Positions 20,092 through 30,091 of a stretch of 64,000 bases of DNA are shown piece by piece. The DNA is taken from contig DASZUG010000014.1 of the NCBI GenBank assembly GCA_035547755.1, positions 1 to 64,000 on the forward strand, given 5' to 3'. Source of the stretch: Mesorhizobium_L sp035547755 (lineage in GTDB: Bacteria; Pseudomonadota; Alphaproteobacteria; Rhizobiales; Rhizobiaceae). The notes beneath the pieces are model-generated. The model was not told where the DNA came from. It ran no database searches and saw only the letters and a program-made list of their open reading frames with translations. The stretch's first letter is position 1. The number at the start of each line of letters is the position of its first letter. Both the position numbers and the translations under genes were made by a program.

Positions 20092-21027
20092 TTAGAATGT
20101 AACGCGCAGCAGCGAGAAATCGTCCGGGAGCGGGCCGGCGCCATTGAAGGAACGCACCCAATCGAGGATGGCCTGGGGGCCGTCGCATCCTTCGCGCGTA
20201 CTGAACGCCATCAGATCGTCGAAGGAAAGCATGTCGCCGTCCGGCCCTTCGAGTTCGAAAGTGCCGTCGCTCAGCAGGAGAATGCGATCGCCCGCTTCGA
20301 CGGTGATCTCGGCTGTCTCATAAACAGCGTCTTCCATGGCTCCGATCGCCATCCCCCCCTTCGTCACCAGCGGTCGAGCAGTATCGTTTCCACGCAAATG
20401 GATCGCCGGAGGATGACCGCCGGTTGCAAAGCGCAGCCGCCGCGTCGACCTGTCATATACGCCGTACCAGATCGTGAAGAACATGTTGTTCTGGCGTTCC
20501 ATCGGAAATGCCCTGTTGAGGGCTTGCAGCACCGCGGCGGGATCGCGAAAATCGATCTCGCCGAGCGCGGAGGTGCGCAAAACGCCGATGACCGTCGCCG
20601 AAAGAAGCGCGGCGCCGACGCCATGTCCACAGACGTCGAGCAGATAGAAGGCGAAAGACTTCCCTTCGATCTCATGGTAGCCGAGCGAATCGCCGCCGAG
20701 TTCCGTGGAAGGGATCAGCAGCCAATCCGTAGCGGGAAGCTGGCTGCGTGGCGCCGGCAGCGCCGACAGCAGATATCTCGACGCGTCCTGCAACTCGGCC
20801 TCGAGACGTTTCTGCGTGCGCTCCAGGAGCACGTTCTTTTCCGCCAACTGGTCCTCGACCGCCTCGCCATGGTCGATCGTAGCTTCGTAGAGAAGCTGGA
20901 GGTCGTTGAATTCCTCGGTCAAGTGGGCGAGTTCTGCGCGTGCCTCGTCGAGCTGTCGTTCCAGCTCCTGCACCTTGAAAAAGGAAGGCCCGCATTCCTG
21001 CGCGGATCGACGCGCTTCATCTCTCAT
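20092..21027 (-). CDS. SpoIIE/RsbU-type PP2C phosphatase of the T6SS locus
   Basis: A 311-residue cytosolic phosphatase. An N-terminal coiled coil (about 8-75, KVQELERQLDEARAEL onward) precedes a SpoIIE-type PP2C domain. Metal-binding motifs are present as LGGDSLG, LDVCGHG, LLSDGTFE and PDDFSLL, so it is probably active. It lies directly downstream of the Ser/Thr kinase gene and probably reverses that kinase, as PppA does in the threonine-phosphorylation pathway, although PppA belongs to another PP2C subgroup. ATG 21027 has GGAGGAG just upstream; the longer open frame runs through a dispersed repeat and is not used. Confidence 0.88.
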   Translation of the reverse strand: MRDEARRSAQECGPSFFKVQELERQLDEARAELAHLTEEFNDLQLLYEATIDHGEAVEDQLAEKNVLLERTQKRLEAELQDASRYLLSALPAPRSQLPATDWLLIPSTELGGDSLGYHEIEGKSFAFYLLDVCGHGVGAALLSATVIGVLRTSALGEIDFRDPAAVLQALNRAFPMERQNNMFFTIWYGVYDRSTRRLRFATGGHPPAIHLRGNDTARPLVTKGGMAIGAMEDAVYETAEITVEAGDRILLLSDGTFELEGPDGDMLSFDDLMAFSTREGCDGPQAILDWVRSFNGAGPLPDDFSLLRVTF

Positions 21028-21067
21028 TGCTCCTCCATAGCCGCTCACTGGAAAGCAAGGCAAGCGA

Positions 21068-21124
21068 TTAGAGCCTTTCATGGTTAGATGGAATCGCTCT
21101 GCCGGAATGAATTCGGTCAAGGCC
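21068..21124. repeat. Dispersed intergenic repeat, partial copy D
   Basis: AGAGCCTTTCATGGTTAGAT followed by GGAATCGCTCTGCCGGA and AATTCGGTCAAGG repeats, with few changes, the reverse complement of the block at 52126-52221. It fills most of the gap between the kinase and phosphatase genes, so this repeat family can sit inside a transcribed operon. Confidence 0.65.
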
Positions 21125-21191
21125 TGTCCTCGGGCCGGCCAAAGCCCGGACCGGGGGGCAAGACCTCCAGCGCCGGACGAGGCAGAAGCCG

Positions 21192-21956
21192 TCAAGGTTT
21201 GACGGCAGTGTCTCCCCTGATGAACTCGGCAAGTGCGGCCGCTATTTCGCGCGCCGTGGGCCGGTCTGCGGGAGGCGCGAGGCCGGCCTGAAGAAGATCG
21301 ACGATCGCAGCGCTTCCAACCGACGAAAAATCCACGGTCCATTCGAGCCCGCTGCGCCGCGCTTCCAGAACGACTTCCGCGGTGCCGGCGTAAAGCGGCC
21401 GGCTGGTGACGACCCAGTGTGCGACCGCGCTAAAGGACCAGATGTCGGCCGTTGAAGCCGGAGATGCGCCGAACAACTGCTCAGGCGCCATCCAGGCCGG
21501 AGATCCGACCACCTCCCTGCATTCGAGCGGATCCTCATTGCCGGCAAGTCCGGCGACGCCGAGATCGATGAGGACGGGAGCGCCGGCCCGGAACATGATA
21601 TGTTCTGGCTTCAGATCGCGATGCACGACGCCGCGCGCGTGAAGATGCGCCAGCGTGTCGGCAATCCCTTTCAGGGCCGCGAGGCCGTCGGAACGTGGTC
21701 TGCCGTGGCTGAGCGGTCCGTCAAGTCGCTCGAAGGCGATCCACTCGTCGGCATGATCGAGAACAGATGCCAGGCCATCGTGATTGAGAAGGCATCCAAG
21801 CCTCGCTTCGCGTCTGAAGCGCAGCTTTCCGAGCTCGTCAAGATGGTGCGCACGCTTGATGATCAATCGGCGACCTGCGATGTCGGTTGCTTCGAGGATG
21901 TCGAAGGATCGCCCCCTGCGAAGCAGAACCTCGTTCGCAAATCGCGCCTCTTCCAT
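21192..21956 (-). CDS. T6SS-associated Ser/Thr protein kinase (PpkA/ImpN-like)
   Basis: A 254-residue Hanks-type kinase domain without membrane anchor or extracellular part. Visible landmarks are the beta-3 lysine in RLIIKRAHH, catalytic HRDLKPEH, DLG in VLIDLGVAGLAG, and SPAWMAPEQ. Two oddities: the glycine loop (LLRRGRSFDILEA) is hardly recognisable, and the metal-binding Asn of HRDLKPEN is His. Activity could be reduced or use a variant site. In T6SS loci such kinases phosphorylate FHA or other partners to trigger assembly; the FHA gene and phosphatase genes in this arm fit that. Six bases separate it from the upstream methyltransferase gene. Confidence 0.87.
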   Translation of the reverse strand: MEEARFANEVLLRRGRSFDILEATDIAGRRLIIKRAHHLDELGKLRFRREARLGCLLNHDGLASVLDHADEWIAFERLDGPLSHGRPRSDGLAALKGIADTLAHLHARGVVHRDLKPEHIMFRAGAPVLIDLGVAGLAGNEDPLECREVVGSPAWMAPEQLFGASPASTADIWSFSAVAHWVVTSRPLYAGTAEVVLEARRSGLEWTVDFSSVGSAAIVDLLQAGLAPPADRPTAREIAAALAEFIRGDTAVKP

Positions 21957-21962
21957 GACGGT

Positions 21963-23501
21963 TCAGATCGCACCGACCCGTCGCCAGATCGGCAATGAGA
22001 GCGTCAGCGCATCGAGAGCACTTCTGCGCAGGAGATCGATGTTTTCAGCCTCGCTTTCGATCACCTTGCCGTTATCGGCCAATCGGTCGCCGCGCCTCTG
22101 TAGACGCTTCCAGCAATCGGCAATCACCGGTTCCGCCTCGGCGGGAATCCCGTCAGCGAGAGCTTCATAGACAAGCATCTCCACAAGGCCAGCGAGGACT
22201 GCCGAGCCTATGGCGGCGCCGGCGAGCGACGTATGCGCCTTGCCTCCATCGGCGCAAAGGCGGATTTGGGCCGCGTTATAGGCACGAACGCGGGCCCGCG
22301 CGGATTCCGCAAGCTCTGGAGTCACGACCGCCATGGCCTGCTTCGATCCGATAAGCATTCCGACCGCTTCGCGTGCCGTCGCATTGCCTCCGCCGGCATG
22401 GTCGAAGATTTCCTCGATGGTCGGCATGTCGCGACTGATCATCTCCAGCGCCGGAGCGTAAAAGTCCTCACCCAGCGTGGCCTCACCGATGGGCACATTG
22501 ATGTTCCGGGTCAACGATTTGGGCGGCACGATCGCCGTCAGGCGAATCTGCCTCAATCGCTGTTCGAGGCGCCGTGCGGGAACAGGCCGGCTGCCGCGGA
22601 TAAAGATATCGCGCCGGAACGAGCGCGTCATGAAATAGTCGCGGACGGTCTCCCGAAGGGCGGATGGCGTATCGTCGATGAACGCGCGTTGTTCCTTGTT
22701 GACGCAGATGTCCGGATAATTGTCCAGGATGTTGGCCGAAGCGGCATATGTCAGCTTCGCAGGGGCAAGCGCGGCAGCGACGTCCATATGGTAGAAGGGC
22801 TGCCAATGATCGTTCAGATATTCGTGGGCGAGATAGCTCAGATTGTCCTTCCGGCATTCGTCCTCCAGACGCTCGATCTGCTGGATCGGCAATGCGATGG
22901 CGCCGGTTTCCGACATCTGCCGGACCAGCCTGATCGCCGTCCCGACCCGCTGGTCGCTACGGCCCTTCTCCAGATTGGCCGATGCCCAGAGCAACCGCTG
23001 AACCGGCGCGACACTGTTCCAGCCGGGCAGGGCGTTGTATGTGACGTAGACGAGGCCGCCGGGCTCGAGATGCTCGCCGATGAACTCGACGATGTGCCTG
23101 CGATTTTCCGGGCTGATCCATGACCAAACGCCATGCATCGCAATGTAGTGGAACCGTGGAAGCGCCGCGCCCTTGGGTCCCGCCAAATCTGCGAAGGAAC
23201 AATCCTCTAGATGCAGGTTGGCGAGATGGCCCAGTTGGGCAAGCTGATTGCCGCGCGCGATATGCGCCGGATTGAAATCGAATCCCCAGACCTCCGCGTC
23301 AGGGCAGGCGGCCGCGATCGTGGCTGCCGATTTTCCGAGACCGCATCCAAGCTCGCAGTAGCGATATGGCTGACCCGCCGCAACCGGCGGCTCGACACCG
23401 CGCAGGAGGCAGGCCGTATTCAGGTGCGCGGGCGTCTGTTCGATGTAGCAGGCTTCCAGATATTCGATGTCGGAGACATATCCGTCGGTCCAGTTGCTCA
23501 T
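21963..23501 (-). CDS. SAM-dependent methyltransferase with methyltransferase regulatory domain
   Basis: A 512-residue protein. Residues about 35-190 form a class I methyltransferase fold with motif I YCELGCGLGKSAAT and an AEVWGFDFNPAHIARG acidic loop. The region after about 215, beginning near YLAHEYLNDHWQPFYHMDVA, matches the methyltransferase regulatory domain (PF10119). A C-terminal part of about 120 residues is rich in Ala and helical. ATG 23501 is chosen because GGGGAG precedes it; open frame upstream is spurious. It sits inside the T6SS minus arm between tssG and the kinase. A target among T6SS components or cargo is suggested by position only. Confidence 0.82.
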   Translation of the reverse strand: MSNWTDGYVSDIEYLEACYIEQTPAHLNTACLLRGVEPPVAAGQPYRYCELGCGLGKSAATIAAACPDAEVWGFDFNPAHIARGNQLAQLGHLANLHLEDCSFADLAGPKGAALPRFHYIAMHGVWSWISPENRRHIVEFIGEHLEPGGLVYVTYNALPGWNSVAPVQRLLWASANLEKGRSDQRVGTAIRLVRQMSETGAIALPIQQIERLEDECRKDNLSYLAHEYLNDHWQPFYHMDVAAALAPAKLTYAASANILDNYPDICVNKEQRAFIDDTPSALRETVRDYFMTRSFRRDIFIRGSRPVPARRLEQRLRQIRLTAIVPPKSLTRNINVPIGEATLGEDFYAPALEMISRDMPTIEEIFDHAGGGNATAREAVGMLIGSKQAMAVVTPELAESARARVRAYNAAQIRLCADGGKAHTSLAGAAIGSAVLAGLVEMLVYEALADGIPAEAEPVIADCWKRLQRRGDRLADNGKVIESEAENIDLLRRSALDALTLSLPIWRRVGAI

Positions 23502-23527
23502 TGGTCTCCCCTGCGTTTCAGACCGGC

Positions 23528-24619
23528 TCAGTGCAGATGCGAGGCCGGCTCGAGATCGACACGGGCCGGTTCCGAACGCGGCTTTTCGGTATAGAGCCAC
23601 GTGTTCCATCCGAGCCGGCTCCCGCGCTCCGGATCGTCGTTCCTTTCGAGTTTGAGAGCGGGCATCTCGTCCGCTTTCAACGCGATCGACAGCCGCATGG
23701 AAATCTCTGGTCCGAGCGCTATGGCCGCGAGATCGCCAAAACCGCGCGCTCCGGTGCCATCGGGCAGAAGCGAGCGAAAATCCGAATAGCCGAGCGGCCC
23801 GATGGCGAGGCGGACGGTGGACTGTACGTCGTAAATGCGTTCACCGGCCACCAGGTCTTCACCGAGGCGGCAGAATAATCCGCGTGGTCCGCTTCCAGCA
23901 GGCAGGCGGCTGCGATCCGATTCCGCGATCGGTAGCCAGCGTCCCTGAAATTGCTCTACCCGGATGGGAAAGCCCGTCGCGCCTATAAGAATCTGCTCAA
24001 CCGCCTTCGCCGAGCGTCCGGTGCGGGAAAGCAAGCCGCCATAATGCACTAGCGTGTCGTCGTCGGCTGCCGTTCGTTGGGCCATCGAGGGAAGCGCGAT
24101 ACCGACGATCGCTCTGAGAGCCGCATCGATCGGGCTCGGCAGTTCGAGCCGGGCGCTCCGCTCGAGTTCGACGACAAGCCTGTGTTTGGCCCAGGCTTCG
24201 AAGAAAAGACCGCCAAGGCGGTTATTGAAGATATCGAGGAAGTCCCTGAGACCGGGATTGCGCTGGCGTACGCTGACATGGACCAGTCCGCTGAACGCAT
24301 GCGGCAACGCGCCCGACGGTCCGGTCAGCCCGAAAACCGTTTGGGTGAGTTCGATCGGGCCCGAACCCTTGGGTCGCCTGACGGACGTCACTTCGGTCGC
24401 CGCATAGCCGAGCGGAACGGCGCAGCGTATCCGCATGGCGGCCCTGCGCCCGTCCACGCCACGCCCGGCCGATTCCGGTACGGGTTCCCCCGTTTCGACG
24501 TTCCCCTCAGCCGCGATCAGTTCGATAATCCGCATGGCCTGAAACAGTTCGTAAGCCTGCGGGCGATCGAAGAGATCCGACTTCAAAGAAGAATGCGCTC
24601 GCCTCCTCGTGCGGGCCAT
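23528..24619 (-). CDS. tssG: T6SS baseplate protein TssG
   Basis: A 363-residue TssG/ImpH protein, part of the TssE-F-G-K baseplate wedge. It shows the DRPQAYELFQAMRIIE opening, EVTSVRRP, the LTQTVFGLTGPSGALPHAF motif with FLDIFNNRLGGLFFEAWAKHR, and a GYSDFRSLLPDG turn near the end. ATG 24619 lies inside the end of tssF (37-base overlap), which indicates tight coupling. Longer open frame upstream is the shadow of tssF. Confidence 0.94.
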   Translation of the reverse strand: MARTRRRAHSSLKSDLFDRPQAYELFQAMRIIELIAAEGNVETGEPVPESAGRGVDGRRAAMRIRCAVPLGYAATEVTSVRRPKGSGPIELTQTVFGLTGPSGALPHAFSGLVHVSVRQRNPGLRDFLDIFNNRLGGLFFEAWAKHRLVVELERSARLELPSPIDAALRAIVGIALPSMAQRTAADDDTLVHYGGLLSRTGRSAKAVEQILIGATGFPIRVEQFQGRWLPIAESDRSRLPAGSGPRGLFCRLGEDLVAGERIYDVQSTVRLAIGPLGYSDFRSLLPDGTGARGFGDLAAIALGPEISMRLSIALKADEMPALKLERNDDPERGSRLGWNTWLYTEKPRSEPARVDLEPASHLH

Positions 24620-26412
24620 GTTCTCAACACTCCACTTTGGCCCTTTATCCGGGCAGTGAGACGGGCGAACGAATTGACGCTGGCATATGCGGCAAAGAAA
24701 CGTTCCAGAATGCTGGCCGCGAGATAGACGCCGTTGCCGGAGAAATAGGCTTCGTCGAACGTCACCGATATATCGATCCCGCGGCAGAGAACGGTATTGC
24801 CCATGCTTCGGAGACGGGCTGTCCCGGCATGCGACGAGACGGCGACAATTCCGTCGATAAGCGATCGTATCTCGTCGGAACTGCGAATATCGTATAGCAG
24901 CAGCATTTCCTTGAGGACGTCGAGCCCGCCATCGCTGACGATCGAGAGATGATTGAGGGAGAGATGGGAGATCAACCTCCAGCGCCCGCCTGCGCCGTAG
25001 CCCGTCCGGGCGACGGCTGTCGGGGCCGTGAGCAACCGTAAAGCCTCGACATTGGGCATGGGCTCGGCAATCTCCAGGTAAGGTCTGCCGCCGCCGAAGG
25101 GGAGGCGTTCGGGAAAATTGCCGTTGAAGCAAAGCGTATCGATCGAAAGAACCGTGGCGGTTGGCATGGAAGGTCTGAAATCCTGATCGAGGATCGACAA
25201 CATCATCCCGCCCGCCTGATCGGCCTCTCCCGCAGAGCGTCGATGCGCCATCCACCATGAAGGTCTTTCCCGCCGTGGGGCGTCGCTTGGCCGGCCATGG
25301 CCGGTTCCGTAAATCGGAAGCACGGCGCGGGAATTGCCATCATCGTCGGTGGCCGTAACCCTCTCCAGTGAATAGATTTCCAAAGCCCCCGGACGACGGC
25401 TGTCGGGCTCGACGCGGTACTCCGTCGTGGTATGGTCGACGGAAATCGGCTCGGCAGCCTGTGGGAAGAGGTTCACCACCGGCGTGCAATTGAGTGCAAA
25501 GGCGTCAGCGGTCACCGAACGTTCAATATTTACGCGAGAACGCCGGAGATAGATGAAAACGTCGATCGCGCTGCCTTTCCCCTTTAATCGGGCACGATCG
25601 GGGAATGCCAGATCGACGAAAAGAAATTTCTCCGGAAACGCGAAATATTCGGTGAGAAGCCGATAGCCGACATGCGAGGTGTTCGGATAGGGCAGCAAAC
25701 CTTCGTCATCCGCGAAGCCGACCGGTGTGAAAGGCGAGCCCTCGACGACGACGGGACTCGGATCGTTCGCTCCCGCCGCGAAGGCAACGGCCGTGACATC
25801 GTTCAACAGAAGTTCGTAAAGCGCGTAGACCAGTTGCGGCTGGCCGCGCAGGAAGAAGCGCAGTGCGCGAGGGCCGACTTCGGCAAATGTCGCTCCCGGC
25901 AAAGTCGTTTCGAGTGTCAGCCTCAGGCAACCGGCCGCATCGGCCGCGCATTCGACTTCGGGCGCCTTGATCGGTCGCCCGGACAGGTTTGCTGCAGCGA
26001 CGCGCAAAGGGTGCATCGCGACGTCGAAAGCGGTGGAAAAGCGGCAGCTTTCCCCACCGACCGTCTCCGTGTCGATCAAGGTTCCTCGCGGCATTGTCGA
26101 CGCCGCAGCCAGATCTGCGTCTGGCTGGATCTGGAGGATCGCCATGGATGGGAACGGGCGAGTGTAATGAGGATAGAGGATGGACAGGATGGCGTCGGCC
26201 AATTCGGAGAAATCGTCGTCGAGCTTCTGGCGAATCCGTGCCGTCAGGAATGCGAAGGATTCGATGAGGCGCCCGACATGCGGATCTTCGACCGCGTCTT
26301 CGGATAATCTGAGACGACTGGCGATCCGCGGGTTCTCGGCGGCGAACTGCGCAGCAGCACGGCGTATGCTCAATAATTCACGGTTGTAGTGATTGAGAAT
26401 GTCGTCTGTCAT
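24583..26412 (-). CDS. tssF: T6SS baseplate protein TssF
   Basis: A 609-residue TssF/ImpG/VasA protein. The opening ILNHYNRELLSIRRAAAQFA and then AAENPRIASRLRLS, followed by DPHVGRLIESFAFLTARIRQKLDD, is diagnostic; the C-terminal TFDEAYFSGNGVYLAASILE and FAAYASVNSF complete the family pattern. It builds the baseplate with TssG and TssE. It overlaps tssG at its end. A 163-base gap separates it from tssM upstream on the same strand, the largest gap in this arm; I see no gene or clear promoter there. Confidence 0.95.
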   Translation of the reverse strand: MTDDILNHYNRELLSIRRAAAQFAAENPRIASRLRLSEDAVEDPHVGRLIESFAFLTARIRQKLDDDFSELADAILSILYPHYTRPFPSMAILQIQPDADLAAASTMPRGTLIDTETVGGESCRFSTAFDVAMHPLRVAAANLSGRPIKAPEVECAADAAGCLRLTLETTLPGATFAEVGPRALRFFLRGQPQLVYALYELLLNDVTAVAFAAGANDPSPVVVEGSPFTPVGFADDEGLLPYPNTSHVGYRLLTEYFAFPEKFLFVDLAFPDRARLKGKGSAIDVFIYLRRSRVNIERSVTADAFALNCTPVVNLFPQAAEPISVDHTTTEYRVEPDSRRPGALEIYSLERVTATDDDGNSRAVLPIYGTGHGRPSDAPRRERPSWWMAHRRSAGEADQAGGMMLSILDQDFRPSMPTATVLSIDTLCFNGNFPERLPFGGGRPYLEIAEPMPNVEALRLLTAPTAVARTGYGAGGRWRLISHLSLNHLSIVSDGGLDVLKEMLLLYDIRSSDEIRSLIDGIVAVSSHAGTARLRSMGNTVLCRGIDISVTFDEAYFSGNGVYLAASILERFFAAYASVNSFARLTARIKGQSGVLRTWPARGGERILL

Positions 26413-26575
26413 AAATTGTCACTACGACCTGGCGATCGCCCTATGGACCGGTTGCCGACACTGTCTCGGCTCTGCGCGGACACGCTGCTATTATCCCGGT
26501 TCCAGAGACCGGAATCAGCGGAGCGCTCAGCCGATCGCGTCGTGGCCAACGTCTTTTGAAACGAATGCGGCATCA

Positions 26576-29500
26576 TTACTTTTTCGCAATTTCGTTCTTG
26601 CTCAGTTCAGGGCATTGGAACCCCCGCACCAGATCGCCGTCAACAAGCACGCGGGCCGCGGGGGCGGAAAATCTAAGCTTGACCCAGCGGCGGCCGACGA
26701 TGAAGCGAAGGTTCACATTGTCGGCATCGTTCTTGTCGGGGCCGATTTCGTGCCCGGTGTCGAGCAGATGGAAAAGTGCCCATGGTCCCTGCCAAAGGAT
26801 AATGTTCTTCTGGCCGGCAATCTCGGGCGTGACCGACAGTGCGACCTCGCTATTCTCGGGCGGCGCCGGCCAGGATACGGAAAACGGTGTGGTGGGGCCG
26901 TGGTCGTAGCCGTCCGTCTGTCCGTTATGCTCGAATTGCGATGCGGTGGCTGCGCCGTCGAGGTCGATCGGCGTGACCGTGAAGCCGATATTCGGCTTGT
27001 CCTTGCCGCCGAAATAGACATTGGAAATGTCTGCCGCATGCTCGAAGGCCGAAAGGACGGAATCGTCCAACCCCAGGCCAATTCTGTTGCCGCGCCACTT
27101 CCATGGCCTGGTCGAGGTATCGATGAAAGGCTTCAGATAACCTTCACGGAAGGTGGCGATTGTACCCTTCGGTCCGAAGACATCGGAAAAATCCTGGGGT
27201 GATGCGTCGAACTGGCTCCGCGGGTCGAACGGATAGTGGCCTGAAACGACAGAACGGCATTCCGGCAGTACGGTCGAGTTCCAGATATCCGCCAGACGCG
27301 CACGCGTGCTGGCGCCGGTGACTGCCGCCATCCGGATGGCGATGCGCTGGAACAAGGGCCTGATCTGGTCCGGCAGCTTGTCGATCATCGCATCCAGCGC
27401 GTCGAGCGTGTCTTGCGGCTTTCTGCCTAGTTCAAGTACATCGCCGCCGGTGGCGACAAGATTGAGATCGGCGTAAAGCGGCCTGAAGGCCGAAAGAATG
27501 GCGTCGACCTGCGTTGTTTTCGGCTTGTCCCTGTCGCCTTTTCCGCCGGTGCCGACCGCTGATGCAAACTGCGCGAAATGCTCGCTCACGCGCGCTTCCA
27601 CATTTGCGACCCGGTGGGGGATGGCCGAATATATCGAGGCTCCTTTTGTCAGCGCAGCGCTGGCGAGCAGGGAACTGGGCGCGAGAGGACCGCTTTCCAG
27701 ATCGGTCTGTCCGGCGACGGCCTTCAGCAATTGATCGACGGGGGAGGGCGCGCCGGTCAGGAGCGAAATCATCTTCGCGGCCTGACCCGCATCCGCCGTA
27801 GGTCCGATCGTGAGGTCTCCAAGCAGGCCATCCCAATAACGGATATAGTCGACGGCGTAGAGTTCCAGCATGCCCTGGCGGATTCGGGTTGCTTGCTCCG
27901 GGGAAGCGCCCCCTGGCCGATCCTGGCCCATGACCCACAGATCGGCGGCGACCTGGCGGGAGACGACTTTCGAATTCGGCGCGATCCAGGATTCATACCC
28001 CTCGCGCGTGTAAATTCCGGGGACCCCATCCCAGAGGCTTGATCCGCTGACCCGCGCGAGAACCTGCGGCCCTTCCGTTCCCATGTGATCTACGGGACGC
28101 CATTGCTGGAGCGATGCCGCGCCGGGCTGACGCGCGAGCAGAGTGTAAGCCAGTTGCGCCATTCCGACCGCACCGATACGCCCTCTGGCCTGATCAACGA
28201 GCGTTTGGTCGATCGGCTGCTTGCCGAGATCGATATCGGAAAGTGCGACGAGATGGGACCGCAGGCCGGCGTCTTCTCCGGCACTCATCATCGCATTGGC
28301 GAATCCAGGCGCGACGAGCGAAGCGACCGCAGGATCGACGGGCCGGATCCCGCCCAGCATCAGATAATATTTCAGCAGTTCGAACCGGCTCACGGCATCG
28401 AGCGAGGGCGAATCGAGCGTTGTTCGGGCATAGGCGAGTACATAGGGCAGGAGCAGATTTTTAAGGCCGCGGCCATAAGCGATTCGGGCCGCGGCTTCCG
28501 CGGGGGCGCTCGAATACAGTCCGAGCGTTCCCCATCCCGGCCTGTCGTGCTTCAATGTTGCCAGACCGTTCAGCGCGGCTGCCGCCTGCTCGAATGGGGG
28601 TGTTTTCGGGTTGTCGTCCTTAAGCGCCGCCAGTTCGGCGCGCGCCGTTTTGATTTCGTCGAAAAGGCGCGCCGTATAGGCGCGTCCGTTGCTGAAGCTC
28701 ATCCACCAAAGGGCGGCGGCGCCGATCAGGGCAAATGCGATCAGCAGATTGACGGAAAGGGCACGGAGCCGCCTCGCGGCCGCGGTGGTGCGGGGATAGC
28801 CGGCCATCGCCGCTTCGGAAAGGACGGTCTGCTGGAGTCCGTGCAGAAAAAAAGGGCGGGAATGAAGTGCGCCGCGGCCGGGTAGTGCGACAGCGTTCGC
28901 CTTCAGGGCAAAAGACGAAGCCAGAACGCCGGGGAGGGAGTCGCGCACGAGTCCGGTCTGGAGCGCACTGGTGAAGAAAACGCCACGCAGGAGCGGAGCA
29001 TTGCTCAGGCGGTTCGAGGCCGCGATCTGCTCGACCAGCGGTATCAACCGCGATTTGAGGAGCGCGAACTGGTTCGGAAATTCGAATGCCCTCAGACGCA
29101 ACCGCTCGTCGGTTTCCTCCTGAAGCCGACGGAGATGCTGTTCGGTAAAACAGGCCAGGACTTCGTCAAACCCGGATGAGAACCGCGTCAAGGCATCGTC
29201 GGCGCCCTTGGGCGAGCAGACCTGAAAGCCCAGACGCGAATTCCTCTGGTCCATGTTGAGAGAATCAAAGAACTCCTCGAAGCCGACGAGAAGATCGAGC
29301 TTGGTGAGAACCAGATAAACGGGAGGGCGCGCCCGCAGCCGCCGGTCGATTTCGTCGAGGCACTCTCGTATCAGCGTTCCCATGGCCTCTGCCTGGTCGT
29401 GCCGCATGAGCGCCAGATTGCCGGCGTCCAGCAGCAGCAGGATGCCGTTCAAAGGCTGCGTCGGCCGCCAACGGCGGATATAGCCGAGAATACGTTGCCA

Positions 29501-30091
29501 GACGGCTTTTTCCGAAGCGCTCGGAGGGCGCAGGAAGGGACTGTCCGTTTCGATGAATAGGCCCTCTTCCGATATCAGGAATCCGGCCGGTGCGCTGTCG
29601 CCATCGAAAATCGACAAGCCGGCATTCCTCAGCAACGTCGTCTTGCCGCTGCCTTCGCTCCCGAGCACGAGATAACGCGGCAATGACCGGCGTGCGCCGA
29701 TGAGCGTACGGTGAAGCCCCGTGCCTTCGAGCCGGCGTCGCGCCTGGCGTGCGCCCTGGACGAACAGGGCATATCGTTCTTCGGCGGCCGACTGGTCGCG
29801 TCGGTATGCGACCTTTTGCTCCCTCTGGCGCTCGGCTTCGGCACTATCCCGATCCTCAATGTTCCGGTCGCCGCGCGTCATCAGCAGGCCGCAAAATCCC
29901 CAGATCAGTGCAAGGAAGAGGAGGAGCGCAAGTCGGATCGTCGCGGGAGCCAGCGGCCGAACGCTCCCGATCGAAACGGCGGGTCCGAGGAAGATAACAA
30001 GGATCGCAAGAATGACGAGCGCGATCGTCAGGATACCGAACGGCCGGGCAAGCGCGTGCAGCACCCTGCCGCCTATGCCGCCGATCTTCAC
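26576..30091 (-). CDS. tssM: T6SS membrane-complex protein TssM (IcmF)
   Basis: A 1171-residue TssM/IcmF/VasK. Two N-terminal membrane segments (about 15-42 and 50-72) are followed by a cytoplasmic NTPase-like domain with Walker A LGSEGSGKTTLL near 143. A third membrane segment (LLIAFALIGAAALWWMSF) lies near 450, and then comes a long periplasmic domain ending with the IcmF-related and C2-like regions (WPAPPENSEVAL, then QGPWALFHLLD). Together with TssL and TssJ it forms the trans-envelope complex. Its start overlaps the end of the second TssM-like gene by four bases. Confidence 0.95.
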   Translation of the reverse strand: MKIGGIGGRVLHALARPFGILTIALVILAILVIFLGPAVSIGSVRPLAPATIRLALLLFLALIWGFCGLLMTRGDRNIEDRDSAEAERQREQKVAYRRDQSAAEERYALFVQGARQARRRLEGTGLHRTLIGARRSLPRYLVLGSEGSGKTTLLRNAGLSIFDGDSAPAGFLISEEGLFIETDSPFLRPPSASEKAVWQRILGYIRRWRPTQPLNGILLLLDAGNLALMRHDQAEAMGTLIRECLDEIDRRLRARPPVYLVLTKLDLLVGFEEFFDSLNMDQRNSRLGFQVCSPKGADDALTRFSSGFDEVLACFTEQHLRRLQEETDERLRLRAFEFPNQFALLKSRLIPLVEQIAASNRLSNAPLLRGVFFTSALQTGLVRDSLPGVLASSFALKANAVALPGRGALHSRPFFLHGLQQTVLSEAAMAGYPRTTAAARRLRALSVNLLIAFALIGAAALWWMSFSNGRAYTARLFDEIKTARAELAALKDDNPKTPPFEQAAAALNGLATLKHDRPGWGTLGLYSSAPAEAAARIAYGRGLKNLLLPYVLAYARTTLDSPSLDAVSRFELLKYYLMLGGIRPVDPAVASLVAPGFANAMMSAGEDAGLRSHLVALSDIDLGKQPIDQTLVDQARGRIGAVGMAQLAYTLLARQPGAASLQQWRPVDHMGTEGPQVLARVSGSSLWDGVPGIYTREGYESWIAPNSKVVSRQVAADLWVMGQDRPGGASPEQATRIRQGMLELYAVDYIRYWDGLLGDLTIGPTADAGQAAKMISLLTGAPSPVDQLLKAVAGQTDLESGPLAPSSLLASAALTKGASIYSAIPHRVANVEARVSEHFAQFASAVGTGGKGDRDKPKTTQVDAILSAFRPLYADLNLVATGGDVLELGRKPQDTLDALDAMIDKLPDQIRPLFQRIAIRMAAVTGASTRARLADIWNSTVLPECRSVVSGHYPFDPRSQFDASPQDFSDVFGPKGTIATFREGYLKPFIDTSTRPWKWRGNRIGLGLDDSVLSAFEHAADISNVYFGGKDKPNIGFTVTPIDLDGAATASQFEHNGQTDGYDHGPTTPFSVSWPAPPENSEVALSVTPEIAGQKNIILWQGPWALFHLLDTGHEIGPDKNDADNVNLRFIVGRRWVKLRFSAPAARVLVDGDLVRGFQCPELSKNEIAKK

